A stretch of DNA of 64,000 bases from Didymella arachidicola (GCA_016630955.3 CM050002.1:496001-560000), one strand, 5' to 3'. Positions 34,197 through 46,988 are shown, counted from the stretch's first letter. The notes: generated by a model from the sequence alone, not told the origin. Numbers and translations: made by a program.

Positions 34197-35419
34197 ATGA
34201 GCACCACAACCACAATTGCGCCTGCAAAGGCAAACATTGGTGTTTACACAAACCCAGAACACGACCTTTGGGTTGCTGAGGCGGAGCCCAGCCTTGAGGT
34301 CGTTCAGAGGGGTGGAGATCTTGCAATTGGTGAGGTTCTTTTGAACGTCAAGAGCACTGGTATTTGTGGAAGTGACATCCACTTCTGGCACGCAGTAAGT
34401 CCCTCCCCTAAGTTCACGCTCATTTGCCTTCTGTGAGAAGCTGCGGTTCAGCTTTGGTCTCAGGTCCCTTCGCCTTGAACAACTTCAAGAACTAACAAGT
34501 TCAGGGATGCATCGGTCCTATGATCGTTGAAGATACACACGTTCTCGGCCACGAGTCTTCTGGCGTAGTGATGGCTGTTCACGAGTCCGTCACAAACCTC
34601 AAGGTTGGCGACCGTGTCGCAATCGAGCCCAACATCATCTGCCACAAGTGCGAACCCTGCCTGACAGGCCGCTACAACGGTTGCACGTCCGTCGAATTCC
34701 TTTCCACACCTCCCGTCACAGGCCTGCTCCGCCGCTACCTCAAGCACCCTGCGATGTGGTGCCACAAGATGCCCGACAGCATGACCTTTGAGGACGGTGC
34801 TATGCTCGAGCCTCTCTCTGTCGCTCTTGCTGGGTTTGATCGTGCGAATGTCAGGCTCGGTGACCCCGTGCTCGTTTGCGGTGCTGGGCCCATTGGTCTC
34901 GTCACACTGCTCTGCGCACAGGCTGCAGGTGCCGCTCCCCTCGTTATCACCGACATCGACCAGGGCCGCCTCGAGTTCGCCCGCAGGCTTGTCCCCCGTG
35001 TCCTCACACACAAGGTTGAATTCAGCCACTCGGTCGAAGACTTCCGCAGCGCAATTCTCAAGCTCACCAACGACGTTGAGCCATCCCACGCTCTCGAGTG
35101 CACGGGTGTCGAGTCCTCGATCGCCGGCGCTATTCAGACCGTTAAGTTTGGCGGCAAGGTCTTCGTTATCGGCGTCGGCAAGAACGAGATCAAGATCCCC
35201 TTCATGCGCCTGTCCACACGTGAGGTCGACCTCCAGTTCCAATACCGCTACTGCAACACATGGCCCAAGGCTATCCGGTTGGTAGAGAGCGGTATCATTC
35301 AGCTCCGCGACCTGGTCACTCACAGGTTCGCTCTTGAGGATGCTGTTGACGCTTTCAAGACAGCGGCTGACCCCAAGACCGGTGCTATCAAGGTTCAGAT
35401 CCAGAGCTTAGGTGATTAG
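34197..35419 (+). CDS. lad1: L-arabinitol 4-dehydrogenase
   Basis: Two exons, 34197..34394 and 34505..35419, separated by a 110-bp intron (GTAAGT...GTTCAG), encode 370 residues. It is a zinc-dependent medium-chain polyol dehydrogenase. Catalytic-zinc ligands: Cys57 (STGICGSDIHFWH), His82 and Glu83 (VLGHESSG). The structural zinc lobe has Cys112, 115, 118 and 126 (CHKCEPCLTGRYNGC). The Rossmann site has GAGPIG, and an acidic DID after the second strand fits NAD+ preference. The EFLSTPPVTGLLRRYLKHP segment and QFQYRYCNTWPKAIRL fit fungal LAD better than xylitol or sorbitol dehydrogenase, though that split is subtle. It oxidises L-arabinitol to L-xylulose in pentose catabolism. The other pathway genes are not in this window. 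Confidence 0.88.
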
Positions 35420-37263
35420 AGTAGGAAAAGAAGGGGTTTCGTACTTGCATCAGTGGAGTTGAAGGCTGTATGGCCACCTTGAGGTTTTTTTGGACTTGGA
35501 GCATGTCTAATAGATACTACGAATTAGTTCCAATTGAATGATAAAGACATCGACCTTGAAGCTCAATTTGAAGTAGATCCCAACGCAGACAGCCCTGAGA
35601 TATGTTGCAAGTTCCGTGATTTTATGCGACCCTCGCATATGTAATTTCTCGATTCCTCGATTGTTAGTAGGCCAGATCTTCTTCGAAAGGTATCCTATTA
35701 CCACCGACTATACCGTCTCACCTTTGAAGCTACCAAGACCTGAACTACCATCGACGTCAAGTAAGACTGCCATAAATCGAGGCACTCTAATTTTACACTG
35801 TCGCCAACACCAGCAAGGCCTTTATTCATTCGAACGTTAACGCAGCCGAACGGGTTATTGGGACCATAGCCCTGCTCGTGTTGGAGTGTGCAGTATAGGC
35901 GAAGTAGGGTGCGGATGTGCTTGTATGTCACCACTCTGCCAACGATTCTCCTTCAAACACCTCAAAAACTTCCTCACCCTTGAATTGTCGCATGTTCTTC
36001 TTCAGCGATCAATGCGCCTATATCGCAGAATTCGTGCGACGCATTGCGGTCTCACAGATTCTCAAGGCAAGGCTCGTGCATTGCCGACGTGGTCCAGGTA
36101 CAACGTCGATGTGTTCTAGGCGAAGCATGGAGAGAAGGAGGGCGAGCGTGGGCAGTACGGGGGGAAGTGGAGGGACGTGAGCTGTGGCGGAGGGCGGGAT
36201 GATAGTTTGTAAATATGAGTGACGCTTGTTGGACATTGAAGGCACATAGATCAGGAACAGGCTGGACTTTTCACCTGCGCCAAGTACTGAGAGCCAATGA
36301 CAGGCGAATGGTACTATGCTTGCTCGACGTTCGAGTTTTCCTTTCAATGACTCGTCGTTTGAGGGGTTCGTGATGGTTTTTCGAATGGGTTTTCGAGGCA
36401 CTCAGCGGTGGCACCCAAAGAATGGGGGTCCAGTATTATACAAAGATTGATGGGCATCTTTAAGGGTTATATTACCTGATGAGAAAAGACATGCAAGTTC
36501 AAAAGCACTTGTGGGTTTCAGAAACCTAAGGGAATACGACATTTAGCCTGATGTGGTATACGAAAGCCCTTGGTCTTCTCCTGCGTCCAAAAAGTACACT
36601 TGCTTTGCTTGTACGGCAGTTCTAATGCGCTCTCTACGTGTAGGAGTCTAGGTATTCGTTGTTCACTACTCCCGGCCTAATGTAGATGGTGGCACATCTC
36701 TAAGGGCATGGCTCGAGTTAAAGTGATCTGGGAGTTCATCACGACGTGGGATGGAGTAGGCCCGTCACATCAAGTGGCACTCTTATGGTCCATATGCCCT
36801 TCGCTTCTGGAGATACTTGGATAACGACGCCGTCAGCACACAGCTTCCATTTTTTTTTTTTTGAACTCCCAGCACCTGGCAAAGCTCTCGGTTTATCCTT
36901 GGAGTGATGACGTATAGAGGTGAGAGGTATATCCATGATAATGCTCTCGGTGCATAAATCATCCCAGCTGCAAGCATCGGGTATGCCAACAAGCGTGATT
37001 TTGCTTAGGATGAATTTGCGAGCCAAAACCCAAGCCTTACATTCAGTGAGCCAGTCACCGGCTTCGTATAGTGTTGGTGAATAGACGATACTTTCCAAAA
37101 TTCGAGTGTAGCAAGGTGACGCTTCGGGTCTGTTCCCGTTCGGGGTTTCTTTACTGTGATGGGGTATGGCAGAGATTCTCAGTAATCCCCAGTAGAGATC
37201 ACAGATTTCAAAACTCAGATCTACAAAACCAGTAGCCGGAGCGCATACTTGAGGCCGAAGACT
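35420..37263. other. Gene-poor stretch left of the HET relic
   Basis: No intact gene. A minus-strand frame at 36739-37098 (WLTECKAWVLARKFILSKI) may be the decayed C-terminal end of the neighbouring HET relic. A run of 12 T lies at about 36850. Confidence 0.4.
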
Positions 37264-38328
37264 CTAAGCAACGATTATCAAAGAGCAAAAGGTTGGAGAC
37301 TCATGCAAACTGTTCAGAACCGCAACCGCTAGGTCAGCATCAGCTGATTCGTAATCGACCCGGATCCTGTCGCTCCATTGGTAAAGTGGGAGGATGGAGA
37401 GCATTCGATCTCGAGGTATGGAACATTGCTTGGCTCCAAGTCCGTGTAGTATATGTGCAAACTGACTGGGCCAGCCTGGTCGGTTCGAATTATATAACTG
37501 AGAATGTGAACGCAGGCTAATCAGCATGTCTCTGAACCGAAGGATTTCTGGGGATGGATTAGTGATTGCACAGGTTTCGACTGTTTCTCAAAGAGTTTCA
37601 AAAGGAAGAATTTTGTGTTCAAAGACCAGTTTAACAGACCGTGCTAGGAAAATCTCTTGAGTGATCCAGGCGCGGCTCCAATACTCGTTCGTGAACAGTT
37701 CTTCTCGAAGTGGCTGCTCCCGTGATAAGGAAGGAAACTAATTATGTCCGAGCGTTGTGAGGGTAATTCCGCTTGTTTAATCTTTGTAAGAGAACCAATC
37801 CTCCTCCAGCATTCGATATAGATACAAAGAATACAAGCTGGACACGAGCGAGCTGTCTACCGGCAAGAGGTAGTTGTCATGGCCTGTGAACGATACGCCA
37901 GATTTAGAACTATATGCGGTATGTGATAACTTTGGCGTGTGGCCCAGCCAGGCATGGACTTCGACCGCTTTAGAGAAGATTCTGCCCATCTGCGCAACTT
38001 GGTGACTACACTCTCTGGCTTCACTTTGATTGATGCACAAAGCATCGATCCAGTATGGGAGAAAGGCTTCCGGCCCCGACTCTCTCACAAGAGCAAGGAG
38101 GCCTGCTAATCCTGGCCGAATCCGGAAAGGCAGACTATTGATTAAGACGGTATGTCGTAAGTCGTGAGGACCCCATCGATATGACAAACACTTGTAAAAG
38201 TCATTTGTTGTACCATGAGTGATAGTGCACCACTGTATGCGTCCGTCTTGCGACAGATCATGCAGGACATATATTAGTCGAATCGAAGGTGCATTGTGGT
38301 CCAAAGGCGTGTGCTGAAACGTTTGCAT
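37264..38328 (-). pseudogene. Broken HET-domain (heterokaryon incompatibility) gene
   Basis: The 5' part (38328 down to 37777, 183 codons) is a good HET domain: KCLSYRWGPHDLRHTVLIN, then YWIDALCINQSEARECSHQV and MGRIFSKAVEVHAWLGH. It ends at a stop. The domain continues to the left after a frame break as LREELFTNEYWSRAWITQEI, which is the expected next HET motif, then hits TGA (about 37594). It resumes in the same frame as RFRDMLISLRSHS and CSIPRDRMLSILPLYQWSDR (typical of HET proteins after the domain) and stops near 37264. No intron with sensible borders removes these stops. HET proteins trigger cell death after fusion of unlike strains. This copy is probably non-functional, although a truncated 183-residue product from the ATG at 38328 is possible. 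Confidence 0.8.
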
Positions 38329-38624
38329 AACTGAGATGTCCAGAGCCCCTGCTACGACTTTACAAAGCCGCGGAGCAGTCTGCAACACTCTAAACCTTCA
38401 GATATCTGGCAGGGCCTTGCACTTGTGATATGTGCCTGAAGCACGGTAAGAAGGTAGGTAGGCGGGGTAATGAACAGTGGCTGAGCTGGCTGCAGGAAGG
38501 CAACGCCCTGCTGCCTAGACGATTGGCTCAACCTCAGCGAAAAGACAGACGCAACTGCAGGAACATCAATAAATTGGCTCAACCCATACTATACAGTGCA
38601 TGCCCTTACAACACTGGTTACAGA

Positions 38625-40193
38625 CTAATCATAGAATCCGAGAATCTTGTTAGCTCTGTCCAAGATGACTCTCTGACCAGGGATCAAACCAACAGCATCA
38701 CTGTCCCACGCCTCCAGACCCATGGCGCGGCAGCCTTCTTGACCGACTAGCTCATGCATTTGCTCAGGTCTGATGCGTCCGACATGCTCGCTCTCACCAA
38801 CTCCTCCTCCGAAGTCAGGGCTGGGCGTGCCGTTGATGAAGGTCTCACGCTGGCGTGCGAGATAGTTCGCGTTATCCTCGGTCATGGGGCAAGCAGGGAT
38901 GTACAGCACGCTCGAATCTGCTTTGCCTCCATGTACCTTATCGACAGCATGGATGGTGTCGCAGTGCCATGCGACATAGTCACCAGGCTTGACGGTTGGC
39001 ATGTGGATCATCGACTTCTGCAAGTCAAGATGAGGATGGAGCAGGTGCGAGAGCTCCTGTCCGTGTCCAGGCGTGGCACCGTGCACCCAAGGTGAAGGCG
39101 TAGCATCCAAATCCCAGTTATCAGGGGCAAGGAAGTCGGTCGACTTTGTGACGGCCTCGGACGCGGTCTGCGCACCCTGGTCAACGCCTCGCTTCGGCGA
39201 AAAGAAGGGGCGAAGAAGGTAGTACGTGGTCGCCTTGGTCAAAAGTGGATTGACAAGCAAGGTGCCTTCGAACGCACTGCAGGTACTCAGCGACAGCCAG
39301 CCCTGGAACATGCGGAATGCGCTGCAGGCTCCTACGCCCTGGTGCAGGTCAGGCTTGACCGGCAGACGGCAGCTTGCCTCCCAGGGGTCAAAGTCTTCCC
39401 ATCGACCATTCCAGACCGAGTCGAAGACTTTTCCCAGGCCATAACCTTTCTCGTCCCAGCGTTCGACGCTTCCGCCATCCACGTGTGGGCCCAGGGCGAA
39501 TTTGGCATCGCCCGGTTGGCGCATTCGAAGACGATCGACGTAGCTGATGGGGTGCTGTGTCGAGATAGGAATATGTGGATTTTTGCTGTGCCAGTATGAC
39601 ATCAAGAACTTCTGGGTCTTCAGTACGTTGGGATGTCCCCGTGCGAGCAGCTGTACGCGCGACCAGAACAGCTCAAAGACCTGAGGATTATCTGCGGGAA
39701 ACGCTGCGACATTGTCAACGCGGTCTTTTCAGTGCCATAGAATATTCATACCTTTTGTCTGGGGATTCTGGCGAATGTACTCGCGCAAGTCCTCCTTCCA
39801 TTGTAGTGCTTCCTGTTCTGGTACTACTCCTCTGACAACAGCCACACCTCTCTTCCTCAGCTCGCTGTTGAAAGTCTTCGGCGCATTGTCGATGTCCTTG
39901 AAATGTATCTCAGGAATGACTTTGGAGCCAAGTTCTACGATGAGCGGGATCTCTTCCCGCAGTTCCCGGAGTAAGCGCTCCCAAGACTCTCGTACTTCGT
40001 CCTCGCGGCCTTTGATCAGACGACCCTTGAGATCGGCATATTCGGGAGTCAATGGCCTGAACTCCTGTCCAGATAGAGACGCAAATGCATCAGAGATGTC
40101 GCCAGCGCGCTTCTGCGTCTGCGTGGTAGCTGTGCGCAGCTGTGTCGCAAATCGTCTGGTCGGACTTTGGACGGTTCGAAGCGTGGTAAGCAT
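38625..40193 (-). CDS. DUF1479 family protein (YbiU-like), probably mitochondrial
   Basis: Two exons, complement(38625..39703, 39752..40193), with a 48-bp intron (GTATGA...TCGCAG), encode 506 residues. The ATG at 40193 opens a basic, Ser/Thr-rich leader (MLTTLRTVQSPTRRFATQLR) typical of a mitochondrial presequence. The body matches DUF1479 (PF07350): RKRGVAVVRGVVPEQEAL, FWSRVQLLARGHPN, KFALGPHVDGGSVERW, RMFQGWLSLST and MPTVKPGDYVAWHCDTIHAV. The HVDGG and WHCDTIHAV segments look like the metal-binding positions of a cupin-type Fe(II)/2-oxoglutarate oxygenase fold, which is an inference; the substrate is unknown. It shares a divergent promoter with the GH1 gene. Confidence 0.9.
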
Positions 40194-40272
40194 GGCGGAG
40201 GATAATCGCTGCACGTACTCGACGTGCTCTGTATGGCTCAGGATGGCCTCCTCTCTTCCAAAACCGCGTCCA

Positions 40273-40281
40273 TTATATATA
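40273..40281 (-). promoter_or_regulatory. TATA box of the DUF1479 gene
   Basis: Minus-strand TATATATAA lies 80 bp upstream of the ATG at 40193. Confidence 0.5.
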
Positions 40282-40927
40282 GCATCTGCTGCACCGCTTC
40301 TTCCTCTTGATAAGTGATGGTTCCGACATAGAATCGCAAGTCTCAAGGTATGGTGAAGAACTGAGCTTCCGGAAGCCCTTCTCAACAAGGCAAAGCGTCT
40401 TTCCCGGCGCATCCCCGCTCAACTGCCATCACTCCCAAAGCAATCGTTCCGCTGGAATCGATGATGCATCGTCATTTCGTTCCGACACTCACGAATGAGA
40501 GCAAAAGGAATGCAGCATTGCGACTCCACGTTGAAGGTTCACTTGTCGGAGAGGACAGAAGCTCGCATCATCTCGCTCCGTACCCCGCCACCCCACTTCC
40601 ATGAGCAATGCCAGCCCCAACTCAACGAGGCTGCTGTGCTGGATAAAAGGCAGGCTGATTTGACGGGCCGCGGCTCCACTGACCGCCTTGGACATCGCGA
40701 CCGCCACGGCAGTAACGAAGTACAGCTTCGTGACCTCGTAAGCATAGCCCGAGTGACTGTGATTGAGAGCGGGACCGTACTTTGACCGGCCACTGAGGGC
40801 GCGGAGAAATGGCTGTTCGACCGCTTGAATGCAGTTGTGCCTTCAGGATGCGTTTACATGTGCTACTCGTGTCCGCAAAGGTCACGTAGACGCGTAGAGA
40901 CGGTTTCGGCGGGACGCACTCCGTGAC

Positions 40928-40932
40928 CCAAT
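40928..40932 (+). promoter_or_regulatory. CCAAT box of the GH1 gene
   Basis: CCAATCA stands about 30 bp upstream of the TATA-like box and 120 bp before the start; it is a candidate HAP-complex site. Confidence 0.35.
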
Positions 40933-40958
40933 CAGGTAACTACCAACCCAGCGCTCGG

Positions 40959-40965
40959 TATATGA
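40959..40965 (+). promoter_or_regulatory. TATA-like box of the GH1 gene
   Basis: TATATGA lies 89 bp upstream of the GH1 start codon. Confidence 0.4.
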
Positions 40966-41053
40966 GGTGCAGAAGCCCACTTCAGTGTCTGATTGTCTAT
41001 CTGCAATTATCGACTTGCACAGTGCATTGCCAATTGCACACTATCGTTTCAAC

Positions 41054-42996
41054 ATGCCAGACTCATACTTGCCAAAGGACTTCTTGTGGGGGTTTGCAAC
41101 AGCAAGGTGCGTGCTTCGATAGCTCCGCCGTCTATCAAACCCCACCCAGATGTTGTAACGTCACCTGTATGAGCTAATAAGGGTTTGCAGTTATCAGATT
41201 GAGGGTGCTCCCGCCGAAGACGGCCGTGGGGACTCGATTTGGGATACTTTCTGCCGCATACCCGGCAAGATCGCTGGTGGAGAGTCAGGCGATGTGGCCT
41301 GCGATTCTTACCACCGCACCGGTGAGGATATTGCACTGTTGAAGGAGCTTGGTGCTAAATCCTACCGTTTCTCGCTCTCATGGTCCCGCATCATCCCGCT
41401 TGGTGGACGCAATGACCCCATCAACCAAAAGGGTATTGACCACTACGTCAAGTTCGCTAAGGACTTGCGGGCTGCAGGCATCGAGCCGATGATAACGCTT
41501 TTCCACTGGGATCTTCCTGAAGGTCTCGACAAGCGGTACGGCGGCTTATTGAACAAGGAGGAGTTCGTCAAGGATTTCGAAAACTACGCCAGGGTGTGTT
41601 TCAAGGCCTTCGGTTCGACAGTCAAACTGTGGATCACCTTCAACGAGCCTTGGTGCAGTTCCATCTTGGGCTACGGCACCGGCCTCTTTGCGCCAGGACG
41701 CACAAGTGATAGGAGTAAGAGCAAAGAGGGTGACAGCAGCAGGGAGCCCTGGATCGTGGGTCACAATCTCCTCCTCGCCCACGGCGCCGCAGTCAAGGCG
41801 TATCGCGACGACTTCAAGAAGCAAGACGGAGGCCAAATCGGTATCACCCTTAACGGTGAGTGACTCCACGTGGTATTGATTTCTCCGTGCCGCATGTCGG
41901 AATGTTCCCCATGCCACATGGCCTTTCTCCGTGCTTATGTGGGGGTACGGTGGTGTTCTCCAAGGCGTAAGTGGACTGCTGTGCCTTATCTGGGCACGAA
42001 TCCTCCAGCAGGGCCGCGTATAATCCACGCCGCACACACACAGGGGCGGCTAAAGTGGAAGCTGCGTATGCTTCTCGAACTGACAGCTGACGTGTTGTAG
42101 GCGACTGGACCGAACCGTGGGATCCAGAGGATCCCAAGGATCGTGAGGCATGCGACCGCAAGATCGAGTTCGCCATCTGCTGGTTTGGCGACCCAATCTA
42201 CTTCGGCAAATACCCAGATTCCATGCGTAAGCAGCTCGGAGACAGATTGCCTGAATGGACTCCAGAAGAAGCTGCACTCGTCAAGGGTAGCAATGACTTC
42301 TACGGCATGAACCACTACTGCGCGAATTACATCAAGCATAAGGATACTGAGCCAGAGCTAGATGACCATGCAGGCAACCTGGAGATTCTGATGCAGAACA
42401 AACAGGGAGAGTGGATTGGCCCAGAGACACAATCCGTGTGGCTGAGACCTATGCCTCTGGGATTCAGGAAGCTGATTAAATGGCTCAGCGACCGCTATTG
42501 CGGACCTACATTCTATGTCACAGAGAACGGAACCAGTCTCAAGGGAGAGAATGAGCTGCCCCTTGAGCAACTGCTAAACGACGAGTTCCGCGTTGAGTAC
42601 TTCCGAGGCTATATTGGCGCCCTTGCTGAAGCGCATGCCCTGGACGGAGTCGATGTCCGTGGCTACTCGGCGTGGAGTCTCATGGAGTGAGTGAACCCAC
42701 TTTCCTTATCGCTACCGAACCTCAACCCAGATTCCATCACGCGAAGTCTGGAAAGACATCTGTCAAGCCGGGCCCTTGCTCTGGTTCGTCAAAGTCATGT
42801 CCATTAGGTTTCCACTAGTATTCTGCGGAGCACGATGTACTAACGGTATACCTGCAGCAACTTCGAGTGGGCTGAAGGCTACACGACACGATTTGGTGTA
42901 ACCTATGTTGACTACAAGGGCGGCCAGAAGCGTCACCCCAAGAAAAGCGCACGCGAAATCTCAAAGATCTTCGATCAGTACATCAAAAAGGAGTAG
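41054..42996 (+). CDS. Intracellular GH1 beta-glucosidase
   Basis: Four exons, 41054..41106, 41191..41855, 42101..42686 and 42858..42996, encode 480 residues, the usual GH1 length. Introns are 84, 245 and 171 bp. There is no signal peptide: the protein begins MPDSYLPKDFLWGFATASYQ, the typical GH1 start, so it should be cytosolic like Trichoderma Cel1A/BGL2. The acid/base Glu170 sits in WITFNEPW and the nucleophile Glu381 in YVTENG. Other sugar-site motifs are SWSRIIP, TLFHWDLPEGLDKRYGG, and DNFEWAEGYTTRFG restored by the last splice. It hydrolyses cellobiose and other beta-glucosides and may produce inducers of cellulase genes (family knowledge). Confidence 0.95.
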
Positions 42997-45900
42997 GCAA
43001 TTTCGTTTGCTTGGGTCGCGCCACGGGTGTGGCGTCAGGAGAGAGAGAGACGAGCTGCAGAGAATGTCATCCTGAGCTTCTAGTTAACTTCTAGCGCCCC
43101 TACAATGAACTTCGGCAGTCATTCTTCTGTGCTTTCAGGGACTCCGGGGATGCAGCCCCTTTTGGTAAGATGCTTTGCGTAATGTCGACTCTCCGCATCT
43201 GTTGGGGCGCACGCACGCGTGGTGTTCTGACATTGCCGCCCAAGATGCACGCCATCTGTCGGCGATTCGGCGCTGTTACAGATGCAATGCGACGGCAGAT
43301 CCAGTCCAGGGCAGCCACTCGCTTGTTTCCACCTTACCATTTCTGTTCGACCAACGAGATGCCGCGCCCGCTATGCTACGACATGAACTACGCGAATCGC
43401 CGAACTTCGCCATGAACGTCGCATTCATATCTCCGAGCAGCTACCAGAGTGAAGTAATCTGAGGTATCCTTCTAGTTGCGGAGCTAGAAGCGCGATCGAA
43501 TAATCATGATGCGTAGATGCCAGCCGGCCCTTGGGCTTCCCGTAAACTCTAATCTTTGGGGGCATGTTTCAGAATTTGTCCTCGTGGCCCTCGTATCCGG
43601 TGAGGCATGCCGCTAGAAAAAGCGCTTCAAATAGTCCACGGCCTGCATTTCTAAGTTCATGGAAAAATGCCGGCGTAGGCGGATGTCTCGTTCCACGATG
43701 CCTAAGCTGTTGGTTGACCGCTGTAACAGATTTTTTTTGGCACTAGGAGGATTTCAAGGTGCGACGGACGATGCCGGCCATGTGTTTTGACGTCTGTAAC
43801 GGACGTCACATTGCAATGTCGTGTTTCTTGCATTCTTGCGCAATCTAGTGAACGGTTGTTGAAGCATAGACGTTGACCCAAACATGCTTTCTTGGGAACC
43901 TAATCGGGTTCGACGACATTATTAGGACACTAAGCATACATGCAGCCGTCGGCGAGTAAGGTGAAGCGAGGATGTAGCCCCGGCATATGAGGCTTCCAGA
44001 AGCCACTTTTCCCGTCTCCGGATAGTCACAATTCACCTTCATTGTCATGTTCAACTTCACGATCTGCCGCTCTCCACACGATGAGATTTGAGGTTCGAGA
44101 CGCGTAACTTGGGCTGCAAGCAATCGCACCAAGATCTGTGGTTCGACCGTTGCTAGATGCGCCGAAGCTATGATCATGATCGCCCCCTATAGGAACTTGG
44201 CGAGAGTCTATTCTCACCGTTCAGGCGTTCAGACTACTGAGCTTCGATGCGATGTTGTTTCAGGGGTCCAGTACTCTAGTGTCGCTGGCCAGGTGCCCAA
44301 ATGCAGAACCGCTCTCGAGTTCGGCACTACTTTCAGCACCATGTTTTGGGGTATGCGTCCAAAATTACGAGGAGGCGCGTATCAGCGAAGGAGGTTGTCA
44401 CTGGGCCTTCGCCGCCAGAGGTTCGCAGATACCTCGCATGTTTTCGCAGTCTGAAGCAGCTATAACATACGTCGACGCCTATTTCAACGACGTGCAGCTA
44501 TAGCTGTCTCAAGTATATCGAAGTGTTCGCTCCTGACTGTTCGCAATGACGTTGCTAAACTCGAACTGGTCTCAATTTGCGTCAAGTGTGCCGCGTAGTG
44601 GACTGGAGCTGGTAATCCCTGTCTGGCGGTGAACGTGCATCACGACGAACGTGATTTTCTCAGACTCCGTCCGCTACCGCTCCGGTCCTTTCTCTCATCG
44701 CGGCTCGCGGTCGCTCCGCGGCCAATTGGCCTAGCGCATCCGATGTGCATGCTTTGGCTCGCTCTTCCATGTTTGCCGACATTCAACCACGCCCAATATC
44801 ATCGCCAAGCTGTCGTTGGGAGCGGGAGGGACTGGAGGATAATTTTTTAGAGCCAGCGGAAATCTCTAAAATCACCCGTCTAGATGCGTGACAACGAGGC
44901 GAGCAGGAGGACGCCGAGCTTGGCTCCGTCGTTGTCTAGCCCTGGCACAGCCTCAATACCTCACAGCAATATGATCGACCTAGGCATGAAGATAATCTGT
45001 GACGAGCGGTCAACATCCGACGTTGAAGATCTGTCCGTTCGGTGACTAATGCTGCTATAGGCTGGCATTCCTTCCGGCCGTCAGTGAGGGTTGCCTGCCG
45101 TTCCTGCACATCGGCATTTGAGGATGTCACAGAGCTGTTCTTGCCGTCTGTTGCGTGCAACGCGTCTACCAAATGCCCGTGCAGATGTCATAGCAAGCCA
45201 CACGATTTATTGGGAGCGGAGCACAGTTCACTGGATTTAGGCCCTCACTGAACGGTCGCACCACAGACCCTGGCCCAAGCTTCATCTCATTTTGCGCGCG
45301 CCCAACTACAGGTTCGGAAAACACATGCCTGCGTATAGCGGAGAGGCCTTACCTCATGTGTAACTTCCTCCACGTGCTGCCCATGTCTGTTGGAAGCGCA
45401 GGACGCAAGTGCAGCGAGCCTGCATGCAGGTCGAGCACGTACCTTGAAACGCAATGGTGGCAGTGAAGGTCGGCGACATCATTGGTAAACTTTGCAGGCG
45501 GTGATCTGTAGGTGGTCACGTATTCGGCAAAGACTGAACCTGTTTGCCATTCCAGCTGAGCACCTGCAGAGTTCGCAGACACTACACGGGCTCCCGCCAC
45601 GGGAGGACGGAACTTGCCTTCCAGATCATGCTGTGAGTCGTCCGGAGGAGGTGTTCAGTACGATCGACCGCCGTCGTCCGCTGCCCTTGACCGACGACTC
45701 AGATAGGCCCGCAATCGAAACATAATGGAATTGCAGTTGGCAGGGTCTCCAAGAGGATAACGCTCTAGCTCTTCTGCCTATATCTGGGTGGAGAGGTCCG
45801 AACAGTAGCGGCGAGGGCACACCAAGAGAGTTTTGGGCGTGGACCGAGGCGGGGCCACTGTGCATGGCCACCACGTGCGAGCGGCCTTGGCGCGCGCTAG

Positions 45901-46988
45901 CTTGTCTAGTCGCGAGCCCGTGAGAAATTGAGGTAGCTTAGCATGAGCACCACGCCATGGTACGCCACGAAACGTCACAGATCGGTCCGCTCGAGCTGCT
46001 GACTGGGCACTGAGGCGTGCTGCAGCTTGCATTATCCGACCACTAACTCGGCGGCGATGCGGCGGACCGGGCAGGTGTGGATGTGCGGAACCCGTTCAGC
46101 AGAACCGCATCGCACCCTCGCCCTCGACCTTCACGGTGGCCGTCGTCGCAAGCTTTCTTAGTGGAGACGCTCGCTATCCGTGTCTTCTGGGTAAGGTGGG
46201 CCGAGGGGCTAGTGTCGCGCAGGTGAGGAAGCTTCGGCCACGGCCACTTTCAGTAGTGCGCTGTAATGCCTCGAGCTAGACGCCTGTGGTGCCTTTCCAG
46301 AACAGCCACTGCACTCGCCGGACGCAGGGTGAGGCTCACTAAAGGCTCCGTAGCCGGGGCAGCTCAAGCGTCTTCCCCCCAACGCATGCTGCCGTTGGGA
46401 GCCACACATGCAACATGATGCCGCGAGAGGCCTGCAAAGGGTCTGCACGCAGACGCTTCCAGCTTGCGTGATCAGCGCTTGTCAGGCACCAAACCTCATG
46501 GTGCCAACCCTAGTGGCCAAAGTGAAACGATTCCCCAGAAACCCACGTGTGCGTGTGGCTACAGCCAGGAGCCAGGATGCAACGCAAGCACTAGTGCAGG
46601 GCCAGGGAAGAGGCACAAGCAGAGACGCTATTCACCAGCTTTGATAGCACTGAACAGGTTATAGGCTCATGCCAGCCATGTCCTGCCTCCTTCCTGACAT
46701 TTCACCCTTCTAGCTTTCCCGTCCACTCTTGTAATCTCCGCTGTCCCAAGCCCTTTTTACATCACGACTCACGACTCACTTGGAGCTACCACGTCTGTGG
46801 GTCATCTGTGCGCGTGCAGCACACCTTACATTAACCCTCCCCAATACCCTGATCTTGGGATTACAGGAACAGCCCGTCGCAACTTCACCTCATTGATACG
46901 GTCTCACGCTTGGACCGCCTGTCAATTGGGCCCGCTGACATAGCAACGAGAATTGCCTAATACACTCACCGCCCCTCGCGGATCCTCG
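42997..46988. other. 4-kb gene desert
   Basis: No frame longer than about 110 codons and none with a recognisable motif. Two neighbouring frames at 44252-44503 (ending EAAITYVDAYFNDVQL) have a protein-like composition and could be remains of a gene. The right end (about 46690-46988) is pyrimidine-rich and must hold the bZIP gene's promoter and leader. A possible upstream ORF of 14 codons begins at 46669. Confidence 0.45.

Larger units (their letters stand above)
40194..41053. other. Divergent promoter, DUF1479 gene / GH1 gene
   Basis: 860 bp between two start codons facing away from each other. TATA boxes for both genes and a CCAAT box are visible and listed separately. Short frames inside overlap on both strands and are not called. 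Confidence 0.55.

Noticed and set aside
34460..35323. 287-codon minus-strand frame over arabinitol dehydrogenase
   Set aside because: The dehydrogenase on the plus strand has all zinc and NAD motifs; the antisense frame has no domain.
41546..42037. Antisense frame over the GH1 gene
   Set aside because: It crosses a well-supported exon and intron of the glucosidase and shows no family features.
44040..44200. tRNA-like GGTTCGA sequences
   Set aside because: The B-box-like words are not flanked by pairable T-arm or acceptor stems and no A box lies at the right distance.
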